The notes under the pieces are model-generated. The model ran no database searches. It had not been told where the DNA came from and saw nothing but the letters and a program-made list of their open reading frames with translations. Source: an uncultured Eubacteriales bacterium (lineage in GTDB: Bacteria; Bacillota; Clostridia; Oscillospirales; Oscillospiraceae). From it: 64,000 nucleotides of DNA. Positions 43,401 to 51,522 of the stretch are shown one piece after another. The stretch spans positions 23,328-87,327 of the forward strand of contig UQZJ01000011.1 in assembly GCA_900545495.1 (NCBI GenBank), given 5' to 3'. The position numbers and the translations under genes were made by a program. The stretch's first letter is position 1; each line of letters begins with the position of its first letter.

Positions 43401-46400
43401 GGTAAATGGGAAGTATTGGCTGATCGGGTCAGCAGTACCGGATACTGCGATGAGACCTTTGAGCAGGGACAGGCATACTACTATACTGTCCGTGCACTGA
43501 ACCGTACGAAGATCAGCCGCGGTTATGACCGCGTCGGCGTGACCGCCACAACTTACTATTTTGGTACCTGCGGCGATAATTTGTCGTGGGATATGGATCC
43601 CGAAGAGGGAATGCTTACCATCTTTAACACAGAACACGGCACCCCCTGCCGGATGACGGACTACGATGATGCTTCCCCCGCACCGTGGTACGCGGCGCGG
43701 GAGAAGGTGCGCACTGTCGGGATGTATATCGACCAGGACTGTGCGCTTACCATTGGCACCAACGCCTTCGCCGGCTGCACTGCACTGAAAAGAATAGATA
43801 TGCTGCCTGCCGGATTGACTGCCATCGGCAAAGGAGCCTTCACCGGCTGCACTGCGCTGACCGACGTGTACTACGGGGACGATGGCCACGCGTGGGAGCA
43901 GGTGACGGGCAGTGAAAATGCCCTGCCCGCCCAGACCAAGCTCCATACGGAGAGGAATCTGTACGAGAGCGGCACCCTGTCCAACGGTCTCCGGTGGGAG
44001 CTGGCGCTGACAGAGAAATCGGGCCTGCTGACCATCAAGGGAAGCGGGGCTATGCCGGACTTCCCCAACGGGGCCCGCACCACCGACTGGTACCCCTATC
44101 GGGATAAGGTGACGGTCGCCATCGTCTCACAGGGCATCACCTCCGTGGGAGCCAACGCCTTCCGCGACAGCGCCGCGCTGGATCTGATGAGCATCGCCGG
44201 CAGCGTCACCTCCGTGGGCGACAATGCGTTCCGCGGCTGCTCCGCGCTGCGGAAGATAAAGTTCCGCGGCAAGGGCGTCGACTGGGATGCCGCCATTGCC
44301 GGTGCGGACACCGGCATCCCCAGCACCACCGTCGTCGAATACCTGAACGGCGCCTATGACAGCGGCAGCTGCGGTGAGGACCTGACATGGACCCTGTCGC
44401 CCGACGGCGTGCTGACCATCAGCGGCACCGGCAGCATGCCGGATTATAGCATGAAGTATGCAAACACCACCGACTATACATGGATCTCGACGGCGCCTTG
44501 GGCGGCCCATGCCGACCGTATTCAACGCCTCGTGATGGAGGAGGGCGTCACCTCCGCGAGTAAGTATGCTTTCTGCGGCCTTACCGCGCTGACTGCTGTC
44601 ACCCTCCCCGACAGTCTCAGCACCATCGGCTGGGGTACTTTTGAGGACTGCAGCGGTCTGACGGGCATCACGATCCCCAGCGGCGTGACCGCCATTGGTT
44701 ACAGTGCGTTCGAGGACTGTACCGGTCTGACCTCCATTACCCTGCCCGACAGTGTGACATCTCTGGACTCCAGCGTGTTCTGGGGCTGCAGCAGCCTGAC
44801 CTCCGTCACGCTGCCCACCGGCCTGACCTCCATCAGCGGGTATCTTTTCATCCGGTGTACCAGCCTGACGAGCATCACGATCCCCAGCGGCGTGACCACC
44901 ATCGAAAAGTCCGCGTTTGACCGATGTACCAGCCTGACCAGCATCACGATTCCCAGCGGCGTGACGACCATCGGTGCGTCGGCGTTTGAGGGCTGCAAGG
45001 CCCTGACGGCCATCGACCTGCCCGGCGGCGTGACCGCCATCAGCGACAGCACCTTCGAGGGCTGCGAAAAGCTGACCTCCGTCACGATTCCTAGCGGCGT
45101 GACCGCCATCGGCACATCGGCGTTTGAGGGCTGCAAGGCCCTGACGGCCATCGACCTGCCCAGCGGCGTGACCGCCATCAGCGACAGCACCTTCAGGGAC
45201 TGTCAGAAGCTGACCTCCATCACGCTCCCCGCACGGCTGAAGACCGTTGGCGCCTCCGCGTTTGAGGGCTGCAAGGCCCTGACGGCCATCGACCTGCCCG
45301 ACAGCCTGACTGCCCTTGGCGCCTCTGCATTCAAGAGCTGCTCTGCGCTGCGGCACGCCGGCATCGGACGGCTGACGGACATCAGCGATTCCCTGTTTGA
45401 GGGCTGTGCAGCACTGGAAACGGTGTCCAGCGGCACGTTGAAGACCGTGGGCCAGCGGGCGTTTTACGGCTGCGCGGCGCTGGCGTTCCCAGCTGATTCG
45501 TATGGAACGGATAAGCTGACATACGTCCAGACCATCGGCGCGAACGCCTTTACCGGCTGCAAGGGGCTGACGTCTGTGAAATTCAACAATCTGACCGCCC
45601 TTGGAGAGGGGGTCTTTGCCGACAGCGGCCTGCGGGTGGCCGATCTGCGTTACACCAGCATCACCGCCATTCCAAAGCAGGCGTTCCAGAACTGCCCGCT
45701 GCTGGTCGCCATGCTGGGAGAGGACGTGACTGCCATCGAACAGAGCGCCTTCTCCGGCTGCACCCAGCTGAAGAGCATCTATATCCCTGCGGCCCTCACT
45801 TCGCTTTCCTACCCCTCGTTCCCTGACAGCAGCGCCATGGCCCAGCAACTCCATGTATTCTTTGGCGGAACCCGCAGCGCGTGGGAAAAGGTGACGTCGT
45901 ATTCTGTCGGCACAACAGCACTGTCCAATGTCTGCCTTGTGGCAGGCTACAGCTTCCCGTGGGGCAACAACTATGACTGGAGCTTCTCCACGGACGCTAC
46001 CCTGACCATCGGGACCATGAGCGGCGGCGGCTCCCGTTACGCGGCGCCGTGGGCGGTCTATATGCCGGCGGTGGAAAAGGTGGTGGTGAAGGAGGGGGTG
46101 AAGGCCATCGGCTATGAGGCCTTTGCTGCCGACGCATGGAGCCTTACCTCCGTCAGCCTGCCGGATAGCCTCACGCTCATTGCGTTGGATGCCTTCAACG
46201 GCTGCACCGCCCTGACGGAGATCGCTCTCCCCAGCGGCGTAACGGAGATCCAGAGGAATGCCTTCTACGGCTGCAAGACGCTGAAGCGCATCAGCATCCC
46301 CGCCGCCGTCACCGCCATTGGTGATGACGCCTTCTATAACACGGCGTTGTCCGACGTTTACTACGGCGGCACGGAGGAGCAGTGGAGCGCCATCACCATC

Positions 46401-46460
46401 GGGAGTAGCAACCAGCGGTTGACCAATGCCGCGCGGCACTACAACAGTCCCTCGTTCTGA
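40494..46460 (+). CDS. Large secreted FN3 / leucine-rich-repeat (BspA-like) protein
   Basis: A 1,988-residue protein. The signal peptide is cleaved after about Ala29 (TTAWA). Residues about 50-285 contain a WNIVRMEGTNYLVDGLG stretch resembling the transglutaminase core, but with Gly where the catalytic His is expected. Eight fibronectin-type-III-like repeats of about 90 residues follow (about 41363-43560; each with xVTWQ, TYxVYRK, YTYTVRG). The rest is BspA-type LRR_5 units of 23 residues (SLTSITIPSGVTTIGASAF type) in four blocks, three of them opened by a G-x-LxW-xLTI header. No LPxTG, SLH or cell-wall binding module is seen. It is likely an adhesin or host/food-protein-binding protein. Composition is less codon-biased than its neighbours. 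Confidence 0.88.
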   Translation: MTKRIVSVLLAVVLMIGMLPMELCTTAWAEETDAAALPASTGSQADYGPAGRNLSSSEKALYLELKNGITRIATGQTDLARIDTNYNLNETSRKKVGNALRADLTWELYWCSGWYWPAFRSEHIWVFNIRSQYVNQNREQTVYFPYTNIRSKPSGVSGTPASSGSDYEKLRENMQKAASSSSWPTTTVQHFKYLCDQTAWNGDVEVSVVTGLKDGKLATGGWNIVRMEGTNYLVDGLGTFLRGGILRTTEDGSEVSYVVGKVAYEYDMNTMSVYNSRQLALSHIDYDPNPGKITLRSATAGDQSILVSWTPDAHASTYRVYRRIDGGSWWRIAENVTGSYYRDTDVEPGVTYYYTVEGVNGAYRSPTKDETGVSATIPIKIPDDVTLTGATADSSGITVTWQTARYAKTYVVYRKSAGMKKWEKLNSFATGTSYKDTAVVPGATYTYTVRGLAADGKTLSAGYDHTGVTAVASKEPENVTLTSVRITGSGITVTWQPALNAKTYTVYRKTAGTGWSVIAKGVTATSYTDNTTAAGETYTYTVRGRTADGIQSKGFDKNGVTATVPKTADDVVLTAARISGRKIVVTWQPADGACSYMVYRKVTGTKKWTAIAKNVKGTSYTDSTVKAGVSYTYTVRGRGGDGVLSRHYDRVGVTAGIPANVTLVSATVEGTGITVTWQKAANAQTYTVYRKTPGAKKWTAIGKAIKGTQYRDAAVTPGTTYAYTVRGVASDGRSLSPSYDGKGVSATVNKTPANVTLTAARAGADGITVTWCAANGAASYTVYRRIGTAKWTIIANGVTETSYTDSKAQAGVAYDYTVRGRAASGTLSPGFDRTGVSSGIPADVTLTAARAGADSITITWQAAANATSYAVYRKSSGEGEWSCLAASVPGTRYVDTTAARDVDYVYTVRGVRDSALSLGCDENGKTAGLYSVPDDVVLTGADANRHGVMITWQPAAYAQSYRVYRRVDGGKWEVLADRVSSTGYCDETFEQGQAYYYTVRALNRTKISRGYDRVGVTATTYYFGTCGDNLSWDMDPEEGMLTIFNTEHGTPCRMTDYDDASPAPWYAAREKVRTVGMYIDQDCALTIGTNAFAGCTALKRIDMLPAGLTAIGKGAFTGCTALTDVYYGDDGHAWEQVTGSENALPAQTKLHTERNLYESGTLSNGLRWELALTEKSGLLTIKGSGAMPDFPNGARTTDWYPYRDKVTVAIVSQGITSVGANAFRDSAALDLMSIAGSVTSVGDNAFRGCSALRKIKFRGKGVDWDAAIAGADTGIPSTTVVEYLNGAYDSGSCGEDLTWTLSPDGVLTISGTGSMPDYSMKYANTTDYTWISTAPWAAHADRIQRLVMEEGVTSASKYAFCGLTALTAVTLPDSLSTIGWGTFEDCSGLTGITIPSGVTAIGYSAFEDCTGLTSITLPDSVTSLDSSVFWGCSSLTSVTLPTGLTSISGYLFIRCTSLTSITIPSGVTTIEKSAFDRCTSLTSITIPSGVTTIGASAFEGCKALTAIDLPGGVTAISDSTFEGCEKLTSVTIPSGVTAIGTSAFEGCKALTAIDLPSGVTAISDSTFRDCQKLTSITLPARLKTVGASAFEGCKALTAIDLPDSLTALGASAFKSCSALRHAGIGRLTDISDSLFEGCAALETVSSGTLKTVGQRAFYGCAALAFPADSYGTDKLTYVQTIGANAFTGCKGLTSVKFNNLTALGEGVFADSGLRVADLRYTSITAIPKQAFQNCPLLVAMLGEDVTAIEQSAFSGCTQLKSIYIPAALTSLSYPSFPDSSAMAQQLHVFFGGTRSAWEKVTSYSVGTTALSNVCLVAGYSFPWGNNYDWSFSTDATLTIGTMSGGGSRYAAPWAVYMPAVEKVVVKEGVKAIGYEAFAADAWSLTSVSLPDSLTLIALDAFNGCTALTEIALPSGVTEIQRNAFYGCKTLKRISIPAAVTAIGDDAFYNTALSDVYYGGTEEQWSAITIGSSNQRLTNAARHYNSPSF
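44982..45395 (+). repeat. 138-bp tandem repeat within the LRR region
   Basis: The phrase GCGTTTGAGGGCTGCAAGG begins at 44982, 45120 and 45258, an exact 138-bp period (46 residues, two LRR units). Units 1 and 2 are almost identical over their first 75 bp; unit 3 shares about 40 bp and then diverges. Such repeats allow length variation by recombination. Confidence 0.85.
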
Positions 46461-46470
46461 TGCACGGACA

Positions 46471-46516
46471 AAACAAAAAGGAAGGACGCCCGGGAGGGCG
46501 TCCTTCCTTTTTGTTT
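46471..46516. terminator. Bidirectional terminator between the LRR gene and ade
   Basis: A 21-bp perfect stem (GGAAGGACGCCC arm) with A- and T-rich ends. Confidence 0.95.
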
Positions 46517-46523
46517 CGTTGTC

Positions 46524-48254
46524 TCACACATACCGCTGGGAGGTTACATCGAATACGCCGCGGGTGGTGATGCGGAGGCTGGGGATCACCGGCAGCGCCA
46601 TAAAGCTCAGGGTCATGAATGGGTCGATGCCGTCGGACACGCCCAGCGCGTAGGCGGCGGCCTTGGCGGCCTCCAGATCGCGGTTCACGTTGACCAGACT
46701 GTCGTCGGACATGATGCCCGCGATGGCCAGCAGCACGTCGCCCTTTACCTCGCCGCTTTCCACCACGGTGATGCCGCCGTGGTTGCGCACGATATGGTTG
46801 GCGGCGAAGGCCATGTCCTCCTCATTGGTACCCACCACGATGATGTTATGGCTGTCGTGGCTGATGCTGGTGGCCACCGCGCCCTTCTTCAGACCGTAGC
46901 CCCGGATATAGCCCAGACCGATATGGTGGGTGTTCTTGTGCCGCTCGATGACGGCGATCTTCAGGATATCGTAGTCCACATCGATGCGGTCAGTGTAGCC
47001 GCCGTCGGTGGTGGTGATCTCCCCGTTGACCATGCCGATAACGGCGTGGGGGCGGCGGTCGATGAAGTCCTCTGCACACAGGGACGCCACGTGGAATGTG
47101 TCGTGGGCGCGCTTGGCCAGATAGGGGTCGATCTCCGGCGTGGGGAACTCCTTCAGCACGCCGTCGCTGTACATCAGCTCACCCTTCTTGAACACCTTTT
47201 CAATATTGAAATGGGTAAAGTCGTCGATGATCACGAAGTCGCCCAGGTAGCCGGGGGCAATGGCGCCCCGGTTATTCAGCAGGAAGTACCGTGCCGCATT
47301 GTGGCAGGCGGCCTTGATGGCGGTGATGGGGTCGGCGCCCAGTGCAATGGCCTTCTTGACGATGTAGTCGATATGCCCCTTTTCCAGCAGGTCGTTGGGG
47401 TGCTTGTCGTCGGTGCAGAACATACACCGCTCCACATACTTGTCGCACAGCAGGGGGGCCAGCGCCTCCAGATTGCGGGCGGCAGTACCCTCGCGGATCA
47501 TGATAAACTGTCCCCGCTCCAGTTTGGCGATGGCGTCTGCCAGATCGTGGCACTCATGGTCGGAGTAGACGCCCGCCGCTATGTAGGCGTTGAGGTCGTT
47601 GCCCTTCAGGTCGGGGGCGTGGCCGTCGATCTTCTTGTGGTGTGCCTGACTGGCCACGATCTTCTCCACCACCTGCGGGTCGCCGTTGATGGCGCCCACG
47701 AAGTTCATCATCTCCGCCAGACCCTGTACCCGGGGATGGTCGTAGAAGGAGTCGATGGCACGGTAGTCCAGGTTGGCGCCGGACTCGTCCAGCGGCGTAG
47801 CCGGGACGCAGGAGGGGAGCATGAAGCGCACATCCACCGGCAGATCCTCCGTGGCCTGCAGCATATACTCGATGCCGTCGGTACCCATGACGTTGGCGAT
47901 CTCGTGGGGGTCGGTGATGACCGTGGTGGTGCCGTGGGGCAGCACGGCCTTGGCAAACTCTGTGGGACTGACCAGCGAGCTCTCCAGATGGATGTGGGCG
48001 TCCACGAAGCCGGGCAGCACGATCTTGCCGCTGACATCCACCTCCTCGATGCCGTTGTATGCGCCCATGCCCACGATAAGCCCCTCCGCCACGGCGATAT
48101 CCCCGTGGCACAGCTCGTTGGAGAATACGTTGACGTAGGTGGCGTTTTTCAGCACCAGATCCGCCGGCTCCCGTCCGGCAGCCACGGCGATGACCCGCAG
48201 TTTTTTGTTGAGCTTACGGTTGATCTTTCCGGCATAGCTTTCCTTTACAGACAT
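46524..48254 (-). CDS. ade: Adenine deaminase
   Basis: A 576-residue amidohydrolase that deaminates adenine to hypoxanthine. The metal motif DAHIHLESS has His87 and His89, and the C-terminal domain contains ISHDSHNIIVVG, typical of AdeC. Length is normal for the family. AAAGGAG lies 10 bases before the ATG at 48254. With the phosphoribosyltransferase and xanthine dehydrogenases in this window it feeds adenine into purine salvage or oxidation. Confidence 0.96.
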   Translation of the reverse strand: MSVKESYAGKINRKLNKKLRVIAVAAGREPADLVLKNATYVNVFSNELCHGDIAVAEGLIVGMGAYNGIEEVDVSGKIVLPGFVDAHIHLESSLVSPTEFAKAVLPHGTTTVITDPHEIANVMGTDGIEYMLQATEDLPVDVRFMLPSCVPATPLDESGANLDYRAIDSFYDHPRVQGLAEMMNFVGAINGDPQVVEKIVASQAHHKKIDGHAPDLKGNDLNAYIAAGVYSDHECHDLADAIAKLERGQFIMIREGTAARNLEALAPLLCDKYVERCMFCTDDKHPNDLLEKGHIDYIVKKAIALGADPITAIKAACHNAARYFLLNNRGAIAPGYLGDFVIIDDFTHFNIEKVFKKGELMYSDGVLKEFPTPEIDPYLAKRAHDTFHVASLCAEDFIDRRPHAVIGMVNGEITTTDGGYTDRIDVDYDILKIAVIERHKNTHHIGLGYIRGYGLKKGAVATSISHDSHNIIVVGTNEEDMAFAANHIVRNHGGITVVESGEVKGDVLLAIAGIMSDDSLVNVNRDLEAAKAAAYALGVSDGIDPFMTLSFMALPVIPSLRITTRGVFDVTSQRYV

Positions 48255-48312
48255 ATGCGATAGGCTCCTTTCCCTGCGTTACACTTGTTGTCATTAGTTT
48301 TGTTAATTCTAA

Positions 48313-48341
48313 ATATTACCACAGCTTATAAAAAATGTCTA
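48313..48341 (-). promoter_or_regulatory. Promoter of ade
   Basis: On the minus strand, TAGACA (48341-48336) and TAATAT (48318-48313), 17 bp apart. Confidence 0.7.
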
Positions 48342-48353
48342 CCCTCCCAGCTA

Positions 48354-48392
48354 TAAAAAAAGTGCGGCAGCCCCACAGCTGCCACACTTTTT
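48354..48392 (-). terminator. Terminator after the purine phosphoribosyltransferase gene
   Basis: Stem GTG-GGCAGC / GCTGCC-CAC with long A and T tracts; placed between the phosphoribosyltransferase stop and the ade promoter. Confidence 0.9.
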
Positions 48393-48404
48393 ACTTATGT
48401 ATGC

Positions 48405-48965
48405 TCACTTGACGGTGCCGTCGGCGTTGAACACCGGCAGGGGGGCGAGGAACTTGATGTCGTCGCGATCAGCGGCATCACCCTCAGCCAGCACGGCCAC
48501 GCGGCCCACCACGGTGCCGCCCGCCAGCTTCACCAGCTCCTCCATGGCGTGGATGGAACCGCCGGTGGAGATCACATCATCCATCAGCAGGATGCGCTTG
48601 CCGCGGATCAGGTCGGCGTCGTCGCGGCCCAGATACAGCCGCTGGACGCCGGCGGTGGTGATGGACTTATCCTCCACATGGATGGGGTCGGGCATATACG
48701 CCTTGGGGCCCTTCCGGGCGATAAAGTACTTCTTGGCGCCGCTCTGACGGGCCATCTCGTGGATCAGGGGGATGGACTTAGCCTCGGCGGTGAACAGATA
48801 GTCGTAGCTGTCCTTCTCCACCAGCGCCAGCATATCGCGGGCGCAGGCGACGGTCAGCTCCGCATCGCCAAAGCAGATGAAAGCGCCGATGTACAGGTCA
48901 TCGGTCACCTTGCAGATGGGCAGCTCCCGCTGCAGACCGGCCACGGTCATAGGATACACAGACAT
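48405..48965 (-). CDS. Purine phosphoribosyltransferase (Apt/Xpt-like)
   Basis: A 186-residue type I phosphoribosyltransferase with the PRPP-binding motif LLMDDVISTGGS and the flanking hydrophobic strand. It is closest in pattern to adenine/xanthine phosphoribosyltransferases (FTAEAKSIPLIHEMARQSG). It salvages a purine base to its nucleotide; which base cannot be told by eye. AAAGGAG is 9 bases before the ATG. It is transcribed with its own promoter just ahead of ade, supporting a purine role. Confidence 0.8.
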   Translation of the reverse strand: MSVYPMTVAGLQRELPICKVTDDLYIGAFICFGDAELTVACARDMLALVEKDSYDYLFTAEAKSIPLIHEMARQSGAKKYFIARKGPKAYMPDPIHVEDKSITTAGVQRLYLGRDDADLIRGKRILLMDDVISTGGSIHAMEELVKLAGGTVVGRVAVLAEGDAADRDDIKFLAPLPVFNADGTVK

Positions 48966-49054
48966 GATTCAAATCTCCTTTTGCGGCGCGGCGCGGAGAG
49001 CGAGCCGTCTGCCGTTATAGTGTGGGAGCGCTGCGCAAAACAGCGACAATTTAT

Positions 49055-49082
49055 ATTATATGGTAAAACCGAGAAAAGTCAA
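49055..49082 (-). promoter_or_regulatory. Promoter of the phosphoribosyltransferase gene
   Basis: On the minus strand, TTGACT (49082-49077) and TATAAT (49060-49055), 16 bp apart. The leader of about 85 bases is too short for a purine riboswitch. Between this promoter and 49281 nothing further was recognised. Confidence 0.85.
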
Positions 49083-49280
49083 GCCGCAGACGGGCAGCGG
49101 CACGATTTTGTACGAAAAAGCGCCCGCGCGTCAAAGTACGCAACCGACGGAATATTTGTGAAAAATATGTCGAATTTGCCGCGGTTTGGTGCGTGGTTTA
49201 TCCACGGAGTTTCAACAATATGCACAAAAAGGGGGGCGGATTTTTTACGGGCGCGAGGGGGGGATTTGTCCGCTGACCCC

Positions 49281-49309
49281 TTGAGAAAAGGAAGAAGAAG
49301 TGTTATCAT
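49281..49309 (+). promoter_or_regulatory. Promoter of gdhA
   Basis: TTGAGA (49281-49286) and TATCAT (49304-49309), 17 bp apart, with an upstream TG. Confidence 0.7.
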
Positions 49310-49383
49310 CGTGATAGATGAAGGCGCAGGGACACTGCGCCGACACATTTCAAACGGAACAACTATTTGAGGAGGAATTATTT

Positions 49384-50736
49384 ATGAATGCTTATCTGGC
49401 CAGCGTTCTGGAGAACGTCAAGACCAAGCATGGCAACGAGCCTGAGTTCGTGCAGACTGTCGAGGAAGTCCTGTCCTCTCTGGAGCCTGTGATCGAGAAG
49501 CACCCCGAGTATGAGAAGGTCGATCTGCTGGGCCGCATGGTCGAGCCCGAGCGTATGTTCACCTTCCGTGTTGTGTGGTGCGATGACAACGGTCAGTGGC
49601 ACACCAACCGCGGCTGGCGCTGCCAGTTCAACGGCGCTATCGGCCCCTACAAGGGCGGCCTGCGCTTCCAGAAGAACGTGTACGAAGGCATCATTAAGTT
49701 CCTCGGTTTCGAGCAGACCTTCAAGAACAGCCTGACCGGTCTGCCCATCGGCGGCGCCAAGGGCGGTTCCGACTTCGATCCCGCCGGCAAGTCCGACGCT
49801 GAAGTCATGCGCTTCTGCCAGAGCTTCATGACCGCTCTGTACCGCTACATCGGGCCGGACATCGACGTTCCCGCCGGTGACATGGGCGTGGGCGGCCGCG
49901 AGATCGGCTACCTGTACGGCCAGTATCGCCGTCTGAAGGGCGTTTGGGAGAACGGCGTTCTCACCGGTAAGGGTCTGAGCTACGGCGGTTCCCTGATCCG
50001 TCCCGAGGCCACCGGCTACGGCGCTATGTACTACCTGCAGGAAGTGCTGAAGCACGAGAACGACACCATCGAGGGCAAGCGTATCGCGATCTCCGGCTAC
50101 GGCAACGTGGGCTGGGGCATCATGAAGAAGGCCTCCCAGCTGGGCGCCAAGGTCACCTACTTCGCCGGCCCCGACGGCTACGTCCACGATCCCGATGGCG
50201 TTATCACCGACGAGAAGCTGAACTTCATCCTGGAGATGCGCGCTAAGGATCCTATGCACTGCAAGCCCTATGCCGACAAGTTCGGCTGCGAGTTCGTCGC
50301 CGGCGAAAAGTGCTGGGGCGTCAAGGATGTTGACGTGTACATGCCCGCCGCTATGCAGAACGACGTCAAGATGGAGTCCGCTGAGAAGATCGCTGCTTCC
50401 GGCGTGAAGTACTACATCGAGGTCGCCAATATGCCCACCACCAACGATGCTTTGAACTATCTGCGTGCGCAGAAGGGCATCATCGTGGCTCCCTCCAAGG
50501 CTGTTAACGCCGGCGGCGTGGGCGTCTCCGCTCTGGAGATGGCGCAGAACTCCGAGCGTCTGGTCTGGACTGCCGAGGAAGTCGACCATCAGCTGCACAA
50601 GATGATGGAGAACATCCACAAGGTGTCCGCCGAGGCCGCTGCTGAGTACGGTCTGGGTTACGATCTGGTGGCTGGCGCCAACATCGCCGGCTTCAAGAAG
50701 GTCGCCGAGGCTATGATGGAGCAGGGCTGCTTCTAA
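49384..50736 (+). CDS. gdhA: Glutamate dehydrogenase (probably NADP-type)
   Basis: A 450-residue hexameric-type GDH that interconverts 2-oxoglutarate plus ammonium and glutamate. The substrate lysines are Lys90 (GPYKGGLRF) and catalytic Lys126 (PIGGAKGG); the Rossmann segment is ISGYGNVGWG. Length and N-terminus match small NADP-dependent bacterial enzymes. GAGGAGG is 6 bases before the ATG at 49384. Codon choice indicates very high expression, consistent with an amino-acid fermenter that must handle ammonium released from lysine. Confidence 0.95.
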   Translation: MNAYLASVLENVKTKHGNEPEFVQTVEEVLSSLEPVIEKHPEYEKVDLLGRMVEPERMFTFRVVWCDDNGQWHTNRGWRCQFNGAIGPYKGGLRFQKNVYEGIIKFLGFEQTFKNSLTGLPIGGAKGGSDFDPAGKSDAEVMRFCQSFMTALYRYIGPDIDVPAGDMGVGGREIGYLYGQYRRLKGVWENGVLTGKGLSYGGSLIRPEATGYGAMYYLQEVLKHENDTIEGKRIAISGYGNVGWGIMKKASQLGAKVTYFAGPDGYVHDPDGVITDEKLNFILEMRAKDPMHCKPYADKFGCEFVAGEKCWGVKDVDVYMPAAMQNDVKMESAEKIAASGVKYYIEVANMPTTNDALNYLRAQKGIIVAPSKAVNAGGVGVSALEMAQNSERLVWTAEEVDHQLHKMMENIHKVSAEAAAEYGLGYDLVAGANIAGFKKVAEAMMEQGCF

Positions 50737-50771
50737 GCCGAACACCTCGCACAGCACCTCAACGTGCAAAC

Positions 50772-50802
50772 AAAAAGGAACCGCCTCGGCGGTTCCTTTT
50801 TT
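50772..50802 (+). terminator. Terminator after gdhA
   Basis: AAAAAGGAACCGCC pairs with GGCGGTTCCTTTTT, with a T6 run. Confidence 0.93.
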
Positions 50803-50843
50803 ACGTGCCAGACCTTGCGCTTGCGGCGCTTCTCCCGATGCGG

Positions 50844-50873
50844 TTGACATTTTTTCCAAAAACCGATTATACT
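50844..50873 (+). promoter_or_regulatory. Promoter of the VanZ-like gene
   Basis: TTGACA (50844-50849) and TATACT (50868-50873) with 18-bp spacing. Confidence 0.7.
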
Positions 50874-50910
50874 ATACGAAACACGGAACACCCGGCGCAA
50901 GCGGGGACGT

Positions 50911-51495
50911 GTGACTTTTCAACGGAGGGCGGGGATCGCGATACCACACGTTTCGTTTGAACAATTTCTGCGGATGCTGCCGGATCTGGCAGTGCTGGCG
51001 GTCATATATCTGCTGGTGCTGCGTCCCCGCTGGCGGGAGGCGGGACGCCGGACACTGGCGGTACGGTCGGTGTTCTGCCTGTACATCGTCTGCGTACTGG
51101 GGGTAACGCTGCTGCCGGTGCTGTCCAACCTGCCGGAGCTGGCGGGGAACCGCTATGTACCCATGGAGCTGGAGCTGTTCCGCGACCTGCGGAACGGCTA
51201 CGGAAACGCGGCACGGCAGCTGGCACTGAACGTGGTGATGACCGTGCCGCTGGGGTTTTTGTGGCCGCTGGTGCGTGGAAAAAAGGGTGCGTGGCGGGCG
51301 GTGCTGGCGGCGTTTTTGCTGAGCCTGTGTATCGAGCTTTTGCAGCCGCTGCTGACCACGAACCGCACGTCGGACATCACCGACGTCATCGCCAACACAG
51401 CCGGCGGTCTGGCGGGCTATCTGCTGTTCCTACCCGTTGGCAGACCGCTGCTGCGCCTTTGTCAGGAAAAGAAAGAGCCGTCGGAGGAGGGATGA
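50911..51495 (+). CDS. VanZ-family membrane protein
   Basis: A 194-residue protein with four or five hydrophobic helices and the VanZ pattern: LNVVMTVPLGFLWPL, then a helix and an SDITDVIANTAGGLAGYL segment. VanZ was found with teicoplanin resistance, but most relatives stand alone and have no proven role. The GTG at 50911 follows GCGGGGA; no better start is in frame until an ATG near 50972. There are no van genes nearby. Confidence 0.85.
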   Translation: MTFQRRAGIAIPHVSFEQFLRMLPDLAVLAVIYLLVLRPRWREAGRRTLAVRSVFCLYIVCVLGVTLLPVLSNLPELAGNRYVPMELELFRDLRNGYGNAARQLALNVVMTVPLGFLWPLVRGKKGAWRAVLAAFLLSLCIELLQPLLTTNRTSDITDVIANTAGGLAGYLLFLPVGRPLLRLCQEKKEPSEEG

Positions 51496-51522
51496 CCCCG
51501 CCCGGCGGCTCTGTCGCGTGAT

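Noticed and set aside
48966..49060. Purine riboswitch upstream of the phosphoribosyltransferase or ade genes
   Set aside because: The promoter places the leader at about 85 bases, and the conserved purine-aptamer loop sequences are absent; the ade leader is also too short.
49198..49207. DnaA-box-like TTATCCACGG
   Set aside because: A single site with one mismatch to TTATNCACA, with no cluster of boxes, no AT-rich unwinding region and no dnaA/dnaN nearby; not evidence of an origin.
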